A DNA stretch of 64,000 nt from Azohydromonas australica DSM 1124 (GCF_000430725.1 NZ_AUMO01000032.1:150030-214029); one strand, 5' to 3'; shown: positions 1-12,374, counted from the stretch's first letter. The notes: generated from the sequence alone by a model not told the origin. Numbers and translations: made by a program.

Positions 1-590
1 CCGTCACGCGCATCGCCGAGCAGGCCGAGCGCGCGGGGCGCGTCATCAAGAGCGTGCACGACTTCGTGCGCCGGCGCGAGCAGGCGCGCGAGAGCATCCG
101 CGCCGACCAGCTCATCGACGCCGTGCTGCCGCTGGTGCGGCTGCAGGCGCGCAAGAGCGGCACGCGCATCGAGCTGGAGTACCCGGACCCGATCCCGCGT
201 GTGATGTGCGACCGCACGATGGTGGAGCAGGTGCTGCTCAACCTCACGCGCAACGGCATCCAGGCCATGGAGACGTCCACGCCGCAGCCGCAGCGCTTAC
301 TGCGGCTGCGCGTGCACCCGTCGCAGGAGGGGCGCGTGGGCTTCAGCGTCATCGACGCCGGCCCGGGCATCCCGGCGGAGGTGGCGCAGCGGCTGTTCAC
401 GCCCTTCTTCACCACGCGCAGCGAAGGCATGGGCTTGGGGTTGAGCCTGTGCCGCACCGTGATCGAGCAGCACGGCGGCGCGCTGGAGTTCGAGAGCGTG
501 CCGCAGCCCGAGGGCCCGGGCGGCACCGAGTTCCGCTTCACGCTGCCCGATGCCGCGCGCGTGGCGCGTGCCGTGCCGGTGCGGGCCTGA
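1..590 (+). CDS. Sensor histidine kinase, C-terminal part (5' end outside window)
   Basis: Open from the first bases of the window, so the start lies upstream; only the last ~195 codons are seen. The fragment begins in the dimerisation region (IAEQAERAGRVIKSVHDFV, as in PAS-containing FixL/TtrS-like kinases) and continues into a complete HATPase_c domain: N box NLTRNGIQAM, G1 box DAGPGIP, F box FTPFFTT and G2 box GMGLGLSL. The catalytic His is just outside or at the edge of the visible part. It would autophosphorylate and pass phosphate to the response regulator encoded next. The input signal cannot be read because the sensory part is missing. Confidence 0.93.
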   Translation, partial: VTRIAEQAERAGRVIKSVHDFVRRREQARESIRADQLIDAVLPLVRLQARKSGTRIELEYPDPIPRVMCDRTMVEQVLLNLTRNGIQAMETSTPQPQRLLRLRVHPSQEGRVGFSVIDAGPGIPAEVAQRLFTPFFTTRSEGMGLGLSLCRTVIEQHGGALEFESVPQPEGPGGTEFRFTLPDAARVARAVPVRA

Positions 591-612
591 GCCGGTTTCC
601 GGTTCGCCCGGC

Positions 613-649
613 GCCCTTCGACAAGTTCAGGACAGGGTTGCCGAAGGGC
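613..649. repeat. Intergenic inverted repeat (GCCCTTCG ... CGAAGGGC)
   Basis: An 8-bp perfect inverted repeat encloses a ~21-nt loop between the kinase and the regulator. The core CCCTTCGACAAGTTCAGG resembles the short CGAAGGGC/TGAGCC-type repeats scattered in many Burkholderiales and Xanthomonadales genomes, and it shares the CCCTTCG core with the element at 56513-56554. It could act as a transcript-level hairpin between the paired genes. Confidence 0.5.
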
Positions 650-675
650 CGCGCCCCGCCTGAACGCGGGCTTAC

Positions 676-1350
676 ATGGCCGATACTCTCGCGATGCAAC
701 CCCCGCTCGGTCTCCCCATGGTGTACCTCGTCGATGACGAGGATGTGGTGCGCGACGCGCTGGCCTGGCTGCTGCGCTCGCGGCGGCTGCTCTCGGAAGG
801 CTTCAACAGCGCCGAGGCCTTCGAGGCCATGCTCGATGCGCTGCCCCCCGCCACGCAGGCAAGCTGGCCCGAGGCTCCCTCGTGCCTGCTGCTGGACGTG
901 CGCATGCCCGGTGCCAGTGGCCTGACGCTGTTCGAGCGCCTGGCCGAACGCGGCGTCACCGCCGCGCTGCCCGTGATCTTCCTTACCGGCCACGGCGACG
1001 TGCCCACGGCGGTGGCCGCGGTCAAGCGCGGCGCCTTCGACTTCGTCGAGAAGCCCTTTTCCGACAACGCGCTGGTGGACCGCGTGGAGCAGGCGCTGGC
1101 GCTGTCGGCCGAGGCCATCACGCGCCGGCGCGAGACCCGGGCCAAGTCGCAGGCGCTGTCCGAACTCACCGAGCGCGAGCGCGACGTGATGCAGCTGGTC
1201 ATCGAGGGCAAGCCCAACAAGCTCATCGCCAACGCGCTGGGCATCAGCGTGCGCACGGTGGAAGTGCACCGCGCGCGGCTGTTCGAGAAGATGAACGTGA
1301 AGTCCGCCGTCGAGCTGGCCAACCTGCTGCGCGAGCAGGGGCAGGCCTGA
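676..1350 (+). CDS. Response regulator, FixJ/TtrR type (REC + LuxR HTH)
   Basis: The 224-residue product has a receiver domain (residues ~14-135) with the acidic pair in YLVDDED, the phospho-acceptor Asp in LLLDVRMPG, the switch Thr in FLTGHGD and the Lys in FVEKPF. A LuxR/GerE helix-turn-helix follows (LTERERDVMQLV ... GISVRTVEVHR, residues ~155-215). This is the FixJ/TtrR/StyR architecture, a transcription factor activated by the kinase just upstream. The ATG at 676 is used; an in-frame ATG at 718 starts directly at the receiver domain and is a realistic alternative because neither has a clear Shine-Dalgarno sequence. Targets are unknown. Confidence 0.93.
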   Translation: MADTLAMQPPLGLPMVYLVDDEDVVRDALAWLLRSRRLLSEGFNSAEAFEAMLDALPPATQASWPEAPSCLLLDVRMPGASGLTLFERLAERGVTAALPVIFLTGHGDVPTAVAAVKRGAFDFVEKPFSDNALVDRVEQALALSAEAITRRRETRAKSQALSELTERERDVMQLVIEGKPNKLIANALGISVRTVEVHRARLFEKMNVKSAVELANLLREQGQA

Positions 1351-1427
1351 GCCGCGGCGCGGCCGACTTCGCCGGCGCCGCGGCGCCCGTCTTCCCTTCC
1401 CTGTTCCTTCTCAACGATTTGCGTGCC

Positions 1428-2402
1428 ATGGCTTTGGGCGAGTTCGACCTGATCGCGAAATTCTTCAAGCGCCCGGTGCGGCGCGCGGCGCTGGGCGTGG
1501 GCGACGACTGCGCGCTGCTCAACGTGGCGCCGGGCATGCAGCTGGCGGTGTCCAGCGACATGCTGGTGGAGGGGCGGCACTTCCTCTCCACCGTGCTGCC
1601 GGCGCGGCTGGGCCACAAGTCGCTGGCGGTGAACCTGAGCGACCTGGCGGCCTGCGGCGCGCGCCCGCTGGCCTTCACGCTGGCGCTGTCGCTGCCGCGC
1701 GCGGACGCCGCGTTCCTGGAGGGTTTCTCCAGCGGGCTGTTCGCGTTGGCGGACGAGCACGGCATCGAGCTCGTGGGCGGCGACACCACGGCCGGGCCGC
1801 TGAACATCTGCATCACCGTCTTCGGCGAGGTGCCGGCCGGCCGCGGGCTGCTGCGCTCGGGCGGGCGGCCCGGCGACGACCTGTGGGTCAGCCACCCGCC
1901 GGGCGGCGGCATCGGCGACGCGCGGCTGGCGCTGGAGGTGTTCCGCGGCCACGTGTCGCTGGACGGCTGGGATTTCGAGAAGGTGCGCCATGCCATGGAG
2001 CAGCCGCGTCCGCGCGTGGCGCTGGGGCTGGCGCTGCGCGACCTGGCGCACAGCGCCCTCGACGTGAGCGACGGGCTGCTGGGCGACCTGGGCCACTTGC
2101 TGCGCGCCTCGCGCGTGGGCGCGCGCGTGGACGCCGATGCGCTGCCGCGCAGCGCGGTGCTGGCGGCGCAGCCGCGCGCGCTGCAGCTCGAATGCGGCCT
2201 GGCCGGCGGCGACGACTACGAGCTGCTGTTCAGCGCCTCGCCGCAGCGGCGCGAGGCGGTGCTGGCCGCGGCGCGCGCCGCGGGTGTGGGCGTGGCGCGC
2301 ATCGGCGAATTGCAGTCCGAGCCGGGGCTGCGGCTGGTGGACGGCTACGGCTCGCCGCTGCAGGACACCTTCGCCAGCTTCGACCATTTCCTGTCGGCAT
2401 GA
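1428..2402 (+). CDS. thiL: Thiamine-monophosphate kinase
   Basis: A 324-residue cytoplasmic enzyme that phosphorylates thiamine monophosphate to the cofactor thiamine diphosphate with ATP. The AIR-synthase/PurM-like fold is seen from the N-terminal GEFDLIAKFF, the metal/ATP-binding GVGDDCALL, SSDMLVEGRHF, the VGGDTTAGPL loop and the C-terminal LDVSDGLLGDL and GGDDYELLF motifs, all in the usual order. The ATG at 1428 gives the family start (MALGEFDLI). The stop overlaps the next start as ATGA, so thiL and pgpA are translationally coupled, a frequent pairing in proteobacteria. Confidence 0.97.
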   Translation: MALGEFDLIAKFFKRPVRRAALGVGDDCALLNVAPGMQLAVSSDMLVEGRHFLSTVLPARLGHKSLAVNLSDLAACGARPLAFTLALSLPRADAAFLEGFSSGLFALADEHGIELVGGDTTAGPLNICITVFGEVPAGRGLLRSGGRPGDDLWVSHPPGGGIGDARLALEVFRGHVSLDGWDFEKVRHAMEQPRPRVALGLALRDLAHSALDVSDGLLGDLGHLLRASRVGARVDADALPRSAVLAAQPRALQLECGLAGGDDYELLFSASPQRREAVLAAARAAGVGVARIGELQSEPGLRLVDGYGSPLQDTFASFDHFLSA

Positions 2403-2929
2403 GCACGTCCGCGCCGCGCCGGCCCGACCTGCGCTTCCTGCTGGCGCACCCGGCGCACTGGATCGCGCTGGGCTTCGGCAGCGGCCTCGCGCCCAAGGCG
2501 CCGGGCACGGTCGGCACGCTGTGGGCCTGGGTGAGCTACCTGGTGCTGGACCACTGGCTCACGGCCGCGCAGTGGGGCTGGGTGCTGCTGGCGGGATTGG
2601 CCGTGGGCTGCTGGGCCTGCACGCGCACCGCGCAGCACCTGAACGTCGCCGACCCGGGCGCGATCGTCTGGGACGAGGTCATCGCCTTCTGGGCCGTGCT
2701 GTGGCTCGCCATGCCCATGGGCCTCGTCGGACAGGCAGTGGCCTTCGGGCTGTTCCGCTTCTTCGACGCCGCCAAGCCGGGGCCGGTCGGCTGGGCCGAC
2801 CGGCTGTTCAAGATCCGCGACGGCCGCACGCCGGGCTGGGCCCAGGGCGTCGGCATCCTCATCGACGATGTGGTGGCGGCCTTCTGCACCGTGCTGGTGA
2901 TCGCCTTGTGGCGGCGCTTCGTGATGTGA
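2399..2929 (+). CDS. pgpA: Phosphatidylglycerophosphatase A
   Basis: A 176-residue inner-membrane phosphatase that dephosphorylates phosphatidylglycerol phosphate to phosphatidylglycerol. Family signatures are the N-terminal GFGSGLAPKAPGTVGTLWA, the acidic DPGAIVWDEVIAFW around residue 85, RFFDAAKPGPV and the C-terminal GVGILIDDVVAA. Several hydrophobic helices are visible. It begins inside the last codons of thiL (ATGA overlap), so it is co-transcribed and coupled. Confidence 0.96.
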   Translation: MSTSAPRRPDLRFLLAHPAHWIALGFGSGLAPKAPGTVGTLWAWVSYLVLDHWLTAAQWGWVLLAGLAVGCWACTRTAQHLNVADPGAIVWDEVIAFWAVLWLAMPMGLVGQAVAFGLFRFFDAAKPGPVGWADRLFKIRDGRTPGWAQGVGILIDDVVAAFCTVLVIALWRRFVM

Positions 2930-2989
2930 GCGCTGGCCGGTGAGGCTGTTTGGCGCCAGCCGAGAGCCGAGGCGTGACGCTCACCACTT

Positions 2990-3018
2990 CGTCATTCCCG
3001 CGAAGGCGGGAATCCAGG
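2990..3018. repeat. REP-like inverted repeat, ATTCCCGC/GCGGGAAT
   Basis: A perfect 8-bp stem (ATTCCCGC at 2994-3001, GCGGGAAT at 3006-3013) with a 4-nt GAAG loop, flanked by CGTC and CCAGG. The same element is present in opposite orientation around 51240-51259 with a compensated base pair. It lies in the pgpA-pncC gap and belongs to a dispersed Burkholderiales repeat type. Confidence 0.7.
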
Positions 3019-3086
3019 CGGTCCCACGCCGGAGCGCAGCGACCAGGCAGGCACGCCCAGTCTTCAACCCCAAGGAGACCCATCCC

Positions 3087-3590
3087 ATGACCTTCCCCGA
3101 CGACCTGGAGCCGCAAGTGAACGCCCTGGCCGAGGCGCTGCGCGCCCGCGGCTGGCGGCTGGTGACGGCCGAGAGCTGCACCGGCGGCCTGATCGCCGCG
3201 GCCTGCACCGCGGTGGCGGGCTCCAGCGACTGGTTCGAGCGCGGCTTCGTCAGCTACAGCAACGAGGCCAAGACCGAGCTGCTGGGCGTGCCGGCCTCGC
3301 TCATCGGTGCCCATGGCGCCGTGAGCGAGCCGGTGGCGCGCGTGATGGCCACCGGCGCGCTGGCGCATGCGCATGCCGATCTGGCGCTGGCCGTCACCGG
3401 CATCGCCGGCCCGGGCGGCGCGGTGCCGGGCAAGCCGGTGGGCACGGTCTGGCTGGCCTGGGCCCTGCGCAGCGGCCCGGCCGGCGCCGAGCTGCTGCAG
3501 CTCGGCGGCGACCGTGCCGCGGTGCGCGCCGTCACCGTGCAGCGGGCGCTGGACCGCGCCTTGTCCCTGGCCCAGGCGGGTGCCGCATGA
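3087..3590 (+). CDS. pncC: Nicotinamide-nucleotide amidase, CinA C-terminal domain (PncC)
   Basis: A 167-residue stand-alone CinA C-terminal domain. It deamidates nicotinamide mononucleotide to nicotinic acid mononucleotide in pyridine-nucleotide salvage. Diagnostic segments are TAESCTGGLIAAACT, GSSDWFERGFVSYSNEAK and ALAVTGIAGPGGAVPGKPVG. The ATG at 3087 has a good AAGGAGA ribosome-binding site about 9 nt upstream. The COG1058 domain of full-length CinA is absent, which is normal for PncC. Its stop overlaps the next start (ATGA). Confidence 0.95.
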   Translation: MTFPDDLEPQVNALAEALRARGWRLVTAESCTGGLIAAACTAVAGSSDWFERGFVSYSNEAKTELLGVPASLIGAHGAVSEPVARVMATGALAHAHADLALAVTGIAGPGGAVPGKPVGTVWLAWALRSGPAGAELLQLGGDRAAVRAVTVQRALDRALSLAQAGAA

Positions 3591-4513
3591 AGCTCGCGCT
3601 GGTCGGCCAGCTCGGTGCGGCCGAGCGGCAGGCGTGGATGGCAGCGCTGCAGCACGCCCTGCCCGAGGCGCAGTGGGTGGAGGCCGCACCCGGTGCCGAG
3701 GTGGACGTGGTCCTGGTCGCCAACCCGCCGCCGGGACAGCTGCAGGGTCTGAAAGGCCTGCGCCTGATCCAGTCGCTGTGGGCGGGCGTGGACCGGCTGC
3801 TGGCGGACGCCACGCTGCCGCAAGGCGTGCCCATCGCCCGCATGGTCGATCCGGCCATGAGCGCGGCGATGGCGGAGACGGCGCTGTGGGCGGTGCTGTC
3901 GCTGCAGCGCGGCTTCTTCGACTACGCGCGGCAGCAGCGCGAGGCCATCTGGCGCGTGCTGCCGCAGCGCCGCGCCGACGAGGTGCGGGTGACGGTGCTG
4001 GGCCTCGGCGAGATGGGGCTGACCGCCGCGCGGCGCATGGTGGCGCAGGGCTACCGCGTCCAGGGCTGGAGCGCCCGGCCGCGCCAGGAGCCCGGCATCG
4101 ACAGCGTGCACGGCGAGGAGGCTCTGCCGGCGCTGCTCTCGCGCAGCGACGTCGTGGTGAACCTGCTGCCGCTCACCGCCGCCACGCGTGGGCTGTTCGA
4201 CGCCCAGCGCCTGGCGCTGCTGCCCGAAGGTGCCTGCGTGGTGAACCTGGCGCGCGGCGGGCACGTGGTGGAAGCCGATCTGCTGGCCGCGCTGGATGGA
4301 GGGCGGCTGCGGCATGCGGTGCTGGACGTGTTCCAGGCCGAGCCGCTGCCGGCAGACAGCCGCTTCTGGAGCCACCCGCGGGTGACGCTGTTGCCGCACG
4401 CGGCGGCGCTGACGGATGCGCGCAGCGCGGCAGGAATCGCGGCGGCCAATGTCCGGGCCGTCATGGCCGGGAACCCGCCGGCGCACCGGGTAGAGGCCGA
4501 GCGGGGGTATTGA
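3587..4513 (+). CDS. D-isomer-specific 2-hydroxyacid dehydrogenase (GhrA-like)
   Basis: A 308-residue NAD(P)H-dependent reductase related to glyoxylate/hydroxypyruvate reductase A. The Rossmann motif VLGLGEMGLTAARRM lies at ~residues 139-153, the substrate-binding Arg is in VNLARGGHVVEAD, and the catalytic His is in LLPHAAALTD near the C-terminus. Length and the short N-terminal catalytic half fit the GhrA subfamily. It overlaps pncC by four bases, so both are probably on one transcript. Substrate preference among glyoxylate, hydroxypyruvate and other 2-oxoacids cannot be read from the sequence. Confidence 0.9.
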   Translation: MKLALVGQLGAAERQAWMAALQHALPEAQWVEAAPGAEVDVVLVANPPPGQLQGLKGLRLIQSLWAGVDRLLADATLPQGVPIARMVDPAMSAAMAETALWAVLSLQRGFFDYARQQREAIWRVLPQRRADEVRVTVLGLGEMGLTAARRMVAQGYRVQGWSARPRQEPGIDSVHGEEALPALLSRSDVVVNLLPLTAATRGLFDAQRLALLPEGACVVNLARGGHVVEADLLAALDGGRLRHAVLDVFQAEPLPADSRFWSHPRVTLLPHAAALTDARSAAGIAAANVRAVMAGNPPAHRVEAERGY

Positions 4514-4569
4514 GGGGCGAATCGACGGGCTTCGCACTTGCTGGAGGTGTTTTTCCAGGCACGTGACCC

Positions 4570-5526
4570 ATGAATGAAGCCTTGTCCCCCAATACCCGGG
4601 CGATCCTGCTGCTGACGGGCCCGCTGATGGGCGGACGCGGCGCGGCGCCCTCGGAATTGCTGAAGCTTGCCGAATACAACGCCCTGGCCCGGCATCTGCG
4701 CGAATTGAAACGCCAACCGGCGGATTTCCTGGGGCCGGAGGCTGACGAACTCCTGCATAACTGCCACGCCGTGATCGACGAATCCAGGCTGCGCTGGCTG
4801 CTGGGGCGCGGCTTCGTGATGGAGCAGATCGTGGAGCGCTGGAATGCTCAAAACATCTGGGTGCTCAGCCGGGCTGATGCTGAATATCCCCGGCGTTTCA
4901 AGGCCCGTTTGCGGGAGAACGCGCCCGCGGTGATTTACGGCTGTGGCGACAAGCCATTGCTCGAATCCGGCGGCCTGGCCGTGGTCGGCTCGCGCCACTT
5001 GGACGACGCGCTGGTGGACGAGACGATGACGGTGTGCCGCCTGGCGGCGCAGGCCGGCAAGACGTTGATATCCGGCGGCGCTCCGGGCATCGACCAGATC
5101 GCCGTGGGCACCGCGCTGCGGGCAGGAGGCCGGGTCAGCGCCGTGCTGGCGGACAGCTTGTCCAAGAACGTTTCGACCCGCGAATACCGCAACCCGCTGC
5201 GCGACGGCCAACTGGTTCTGATGTCGCCTTACGACCCAAACGCCACTTTCAATGCCAGCCTGTCCACGCAGCGCAACAAACTCATTTATGCGCTGGCGGA
5301 CGTGGGGCTGGTGATGAGCGCGAGTTTCAGGAAGGGACAGACTTGGGCCGGCGCCGTTGAACAACTCGACAAGCTCAGGTTCGTGCCGGTGTACGTTCGA
5401 TCCACGAGCGGGTTGTCTTCCGGGCTTGATGCTTTAGGTGCCAAGGGGGCGATGCCTTGGCCCAATCCCCAGGATGCCGCCGCATTCGAGCCGTTATTTC
5501 AGGTCGATGCAGCGGCTCCGCGATGA
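4570..5526 (+). CDS. Orphan DprA/Smf-like Rossmann protein
   Basis: The 318-residue product carries the DNA-processing-A fold: VVGSRHLDDA (residues ~138-147, the GSR element), LISGGAPGID (156-165, matching the SGxAxGID loop), AVLADSL and the late QRNKLIYALADVGLVM. The ~110 N-terminal residues are helical and not a SAM domain I recognise; the C-terminal winged helix of housekeeping DprA is absent. Base composition and codon choice (AAA, TTG, GAA, CAA) are clearly less GC-rich than both neighbours, suggesting transfer. DprA normally loads RecA on incoming single-stranded DNA; DprA-like paralogues also occur in defence cassettes such as the ShosA part of ShosTA. No phosphoribosyltransferase partner is adjacent, so its role is open. 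Confidence 0.82.
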   Translation: MNEALSPNTRAILLLTGPLMGGRGAAPSELLKLAEYNALARHLRELKRQPADFLGPEADELLHNCHAVIDESRLRWLLGRGFVMEQIVERWNAQNIWVLSRADAEYPRRFKARLRENAPAVIYGCGDKPLLESGGLAVVGSRHLDDALVDETMTVCRLAAQAGKTLISGGAPGIDQIAVGTALRAGGRVSAVLADSLSKNVSTREYRNPLRDGQLVLMSPYDPNATFNASLSTQRNKLIYALADVGLVMSASFRKGQTWAGAVEQLDKLRFVPVYVRSTSGLSSGLDALGAKGAMPWPNPQDAAAFEPLFQVDAAAPR

Positions 5527-5536
5527 GGTCACGTTT

Positions 5537-5580
5537 GAAATAAAGCGGACTGCGAAATATTTGCAGAGTTCGCTTATTTC
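5537..5580. terminator. Bidirectional terminator-like hairpin between convergent genes
   Basis: An AT-rich imperfect inverted repeat (GAAATAAAGCGGACTGC against GCAGAGTTCGCTTATTTC) sits between the ends of the DprA-like gene and holA; the distal arm overlaps the last holA codons and its TAA stop. The bulged stem with A/T-rich ends could terminate transcription in both directions. Its low GC matches the DprA-like gene rather than holA. Confidence 0.5.
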
Positions 5581-6614
5581 AACCCCTGCATCACCATCAA
5601 CGCCAGTTTCTGCAACCCATCCCAGGGTTCCGAAGGCCATTCCGGGTGTTTGAGGCCTTTGACCAGGCCGTCGCAGATCCGCGCCGCCTGCAGCCAGGCG
5701 GTGAGCTGCGCGTCCGTCACGCGCGGCAGCGCGCGCTCGAACAGCCGCTCGCGCGGGCCCCAGGCGCGCGCCTCGCGCAGCGCCATCGGCAGCGGTTTTC
5801 CCTGCGACAGCGCGTCGCGCCCGCGCTTGAGCGCGCGGATGTCCTCCGCCAGCGTCCAGTGCACCAGCACGGCGGCTTCGCCTTCGGCGCGCAGGCCCTG
5901 CAGCATGCGCAGCGTGCGCGCGGCCTGGCCGGCCAGCACCGCCTCGCTCAGCTTGAACACGTCGTAGCGCGCGACGTTGAGCACCGCCTGCTCCACCTGC
6001 TCGAAGCCCAGCTCGCCCTCGGGGTAGAGCAGCGCCAGCTTCTCCACCTCCTGGTGCGCTGCCAGCAGGTTGCCCTCCACGCGGTCGGCGAAGAAGGAAA
6101 GCGTCCGCTCGCCCTCCTCGCCCGGCGCCACGCGCTGGCGGTGCGCGGCCATGCGCCGCGCGATCCAGGCCGGCAGCTCGCGCCGCTCCACCGGGTCGAT
6201 GCGCAGGCTCACGCCCGCGCCGTCCAGCGCCACGAACCACGCGCTCTGCTGCTGCTGGCGGTCCAGCCGTGGCAGCTGCACCAGCGTCAGCACGTCGGGG
6301 TTGAGTTGCTCGCAGTAGCGCTGCAGCGCCACGGAGCCGTCCTTGCCGGGCTTGCCCGAGGGGATGCGGATCTCGATCAGCTGCCGGCTGGCGAAGAGGC
6401 TCATCTCCTGCGCCGCGCCCAGCAGGCTGCTCCAGTCGAAGTGGTTGCCGCTGACGGTGAAGACCTGCCGCTCGGTGCAGCCCGCGGCGCGCGCCGCGGC
6501 ACGGATGGCGTCGCCCGCCTCCTGCATCTGCAGCGGCTCGTCGCCGTACAGCGTGTAGACCGGCCTCAGCCCCTGCGCCAGATGCGCGTTCAAACCCTGC
6601 GCTCGCAACTGCAC
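5574..6614 (-). CDS. holA: DNA polymerase III subunit delta
   Basis: A 346-residue clamp-loader subunit that opens the beta clamp. The N-terminal segment RPVYTLYGDEPLQMQEAGDAIR and the following ASRQLIEIRIPSGKPG match HolA, and the helical C-terminal collar with LSEAVLAGQAARTLRMLQGL fits too. Translation begins at GTG (6614), four bases after the lptE stop, the usual lptE-holA arrangement of beta-proteobacteria. It is the last gene of the minus-strand operon bamE-dapB-exbB-exbD-leuS-lptE-holA. Confidence 0.95.
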   Translation of the reverse strand: MQLRAQGLNAHLAQGLRPVYTLYGDEPLQMQEAGDAIRAAARAAGCTERQVFTVSGNHFDWSSLLGAAQEMSLFASRQLIEIRIPSGKPGKDGSVALQRYCEQLNPDVLTLVQLPRLDRQQQQSAWFVALDGAGVSLRIDPVERRELPAWIARRMAAHRQRVAPGEEGERTLSFFADRVEGNLLAAHQEVEKLALLYPEGELGFEQVEQAVLNVARYDVFKLSEAVLAGQAARTLRMLQGLRAEGEAAVLVHWTLAEDIRALKRGRDALSQGKPLPMALREARAWGPRERLFERALPRVTDAQLTAWLQAARICDGLVKGLKHPEWPSEPWDGLQKLALMVMQGLK

Positions 6615-6618
6615 GGCG

Positions 6619-7107
6619 CTAGCTCTCCCGCACCGCCTGCAGCCGGCGCAGCACCTGCTGGGCGATGTCGCTTTCCATGTCGCGGTAGAGCTCGTCCTGC
6701 TCCAGCTCCTTGGCCAGCGCGATGTTCTCGCTGTAGCTCATGTCGCGGAACAGCAGCAGCTCGGTGGGCGGCAGCAGCGGCTTGCCGGCCCGGGTGCTGA
6801 GCCGGTAGCCGAAGCGCACGCGCAGCTGCAGGTCGCGCACCTGGCCGAAGGAGGTGCTGGCCACCACGCCGCGCTCGCGCCGCTCGCGCAGCGCCTCCAG
6901 CACCACCTGCGCCTGCTGCGGCGCGTCCACCACGGTCACGCTCTCCGGCAGCGTGCGCTTGATCGCCTCGGCCACGGGTGAGCGCGGCGCGAAGCCCACC
7001 AGCGCCAGGCGCTCGAAGGGCAGCGGCTGCGGGCGCCGCAGCGCGAAGCCGCAGCCGCCCAGCAGCGGCGAGAGCGTGGCGGCGGCCAGCAGGGTGCGGC
7101 GTTTCAT
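6619..7107 (-). CDS. lptE: LPS-assembly lipoprotein LptE
   Basis: A 162-residue outer-membrane lipoprotein that plugs the LptD barrel and helps insert lipopolysaccharide. It has a lipoprotein signal (MKRRTLLAAATLSPLLGGCG; lipobox LGGC, acylated Cys ~19) followed by GFALRRPQPLPFERLAL, the typical LptE start of the mature protein. It starts five bases after the leuS stop and is followed four bases later by holA. Confidence 0.94.
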   Translation of the reverse strand: MKRRTLLAAATLSPLLGGCGFALRRPQPLPFERLALVGFAPRSPVAEAIKRTLPESVTVVDAPQQAQVVLEALRERRERGVVASTSFGQVRDLQLRVRFGYRLSTRAGKPLLPPTELLLFRDMSYSENIALAKELEQDELYRDMESDIAQQVLRRLQAVRES

Positions 7108-7112
7108 GCGGT

Positions 7113-10874
<3,762 letters not shown>

Positions 10875-10889
10875 CGTGCGGCGGCGGCC

Positions 10890-11729
10890 TCAGGCCCAGC
10901 CCAGCACCGCGTCCATGCCGAACAGGCCGCTGGGCTTGTCCGCCAGGAAGCGCGCCGCGCGCAGGCTGCCTTGGGCATAGCCGGCGCGGCTGCTGCTCTT
11001 GTGGCTGACCTCGATGCGCTCGCCGGTGCCGGCGAACAGCACGGTGTGGTCGCCGATGATGTCGCCGCCGCGCACGGTGGCGAAGCCGATGGTGCTGGGG
11101 TCACGCTCGCCGGTGACGCCCTCGCGACCGTAGACGGCGCATTCCTTGAGGTCACGGCCCAGCGCCGCGGCCACGACCTCGCCCATCTTGAGCGCGGTGC
11201 CGCTGGGCGCATCGACCTTGTGGCGGTGGTGGGCCTCGATGATCTCGATGTCGTAGCCCTGGTTCAGCGCGCGCGCGGCCATGTCCAGCAGCCGCATCAC
11301 CACGTTCACGCCCACGCTCATGTTGGGCGCCATGACGACGGCGACGTCCTGCGCGGCTTCGCTGATCTGCCCCTTCTGCTCGTCGCTGAAGCCCGTGGTG
11401 CCGACGACCAGCTTCACGCCCAGCTCGCGGCACACCTGCAGGTGCGCCAGCGTGCCTTCGGGGCGGGTGAAGTCGATCAGCACCTGGGCCTGGGCCAGGC
11501 CTTCGCGCAGGTCCGAGACGATGGGCACGCCCGAGGGACGGCCGAGGAAGGCAGAGGCGTCCTGGCCCAGCGCGGGGCTGCCGGGCTGGTCCAGCGCGCC
11601 GGCGAGCTGGCAGTCGTCGGCCTGCAGCACGGCCTCGATGAGCATGCGGCCCATGCGCCCGGAGGCGCCGGCGATGGCGATGCGCAGCGGCGCGGCGGCG
11701 CCGGTGGAGGAGGAAGCGTTGGTGGTCAT
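10890..11729 (-). CDS. dapB: 4-hydroxy-tetrahydrodipicolinate reductase
   Basis: A 279-residue cytoplasmic reductase in lysine and diaminopimelate synthesis. The nucleotide-binding motif [15 protein letters not shown] is at residues ~18-32; [19 protein letters not shown] and the catalytic [23 protein letters not shown] follow in order. The N-terminus carries a short extra Ser/Thr-rich lead. It lies 11 bases downstream of bamE in the same operon. Confidence 0.97.
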   Translation of the reverse strand: MTTNASSSTGAAAPLRIAIAGASGRMGRMLIEAVLQADDCQLAGALDQPGSPALGQDASAFLGRPSGVPIVSDLREGLAQAQVLIDFTRPEGTLAHLQVCRELGVKLVVGTTGFSDEQKGQISEAAQDVAVVMAPNMSVGVNVVMRLLDMAARALNQGYDIEIIEAHHRHKVDAPSGTALKMGEVVAAALGRDLKECAVYGREGVTGERDPSTIGFATVRGGDIIGDHTVLFAGTGERIEVSHKSSSRAGYAQGSLRAARFLADKPSGLFGMDAVLGWA

Positions 11730-11740
11730 GCGGCGAAGGG

Positions 11741-12274
11741 TCAGGGCTCCAGCGGCGGGTACGCCCGCGTGGCGCCGGTGGGCGCGGCGGCGGGCGCGGT
11801 CTCGGTGCGCGGCGGCGCGGGCAGCTTCGCGCGCTGCTCCGGCGTGAGCTCCAGAACCGGCAGCTTGGAAGGCACCTTGGCGGTGCTGATGGAGGAAACG
11901 AATTCCTGCTCGGAGGGCAGGTCCTGCGCGGCGTCCAGGCGCTGCAGCCGCTCGCCGTCGAAGTACGCGGTGACGCTGCGGCGCTGCGGCTCGGCGCCGG
12001 TGCGCCGGATGGTGAAGATGTAGTCCCAGCGGTCGGCGTGGAACACGTCGGTGAGCAGCGGCGAGCCCAGGATGTCGCGCACCTGCGCGCGGCTCATGCC
12101 GGGCTGGATCGCCGCAGCCTGCTCGCGCGTCACCACGTTGCCCTGCACGATCTCGATGCGGTAGGGCGTGATCACGCCGAGCAGGTTCTGGTCCGAGGAC
12201 TGCAGCGAGGCGCAGCCTGCCAGCGAGCAGGCCGCCAGCAGTGCGGCGGACAGACGGAAGACTTGGCGATGCAT
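11741..12274 (-). CDS. bamE: Outer-membrane assembly lipoprotein BamE (SmpA/OmlA)
   Basis: A 177-residue lipoprotein of the BAM complex. The signal peptide ends in a lipobox (SLAGCASL), and the SmpA/OmlA core follows: [38 protein letters not shown] with the conserved G-M-S/T-xxQV element. The start at 12274 is chosen because it begins the signal peptide. A long proline/alanine tail extends the C-terminus beyond the E. coli protein. It is divergent from fur with a 100-bp shared intergenic region. Confidence 0.94.
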   Translation of the reverse strand: MHRQVFRLSAALLAACSLAGCASLQSSDQNLLGVITPYRIEIVQGNVVTREQAAAIQPGMSRAQVRDILGSPLLTDVFHADRWDYIFTIRRTGAEPQRRSVTAYFDGERLQRLDAAQDLPSEQEFVSSISTAKVPSKLPVLELTPEQRAKLPAPPRTETAPAAAPTGATRAYPPLEP

Positions 12275-12313
12275 GGGATGGGCCTGCGTCGGACCGGGCC
12301 TCGCAGGGCTGGC

Positions 12314-12351
12314 TATGATCCGGCCCATTCTACTGGCCCCCTTTCGGGGGC
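12314..12351 (+). promoter_or_regulatory. fur leader: -10-like TATGAT and GC hairpin
   Basis: TATGAT at 12314-12319 is a good -10 for fur; the -35 is weak. Just downstream a perfect hairpin GCCCCC-TTTC-GGGGGC (12336-12351) would lie in the 5' leader, ending 23 nt before the fur ATG. No Fur box was recognised here, so autoregulation is not evident. Confidence 0.4.
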
Positions 12352-12374
12352 TTGTCCTGTTCAAGAGAGCCGTC

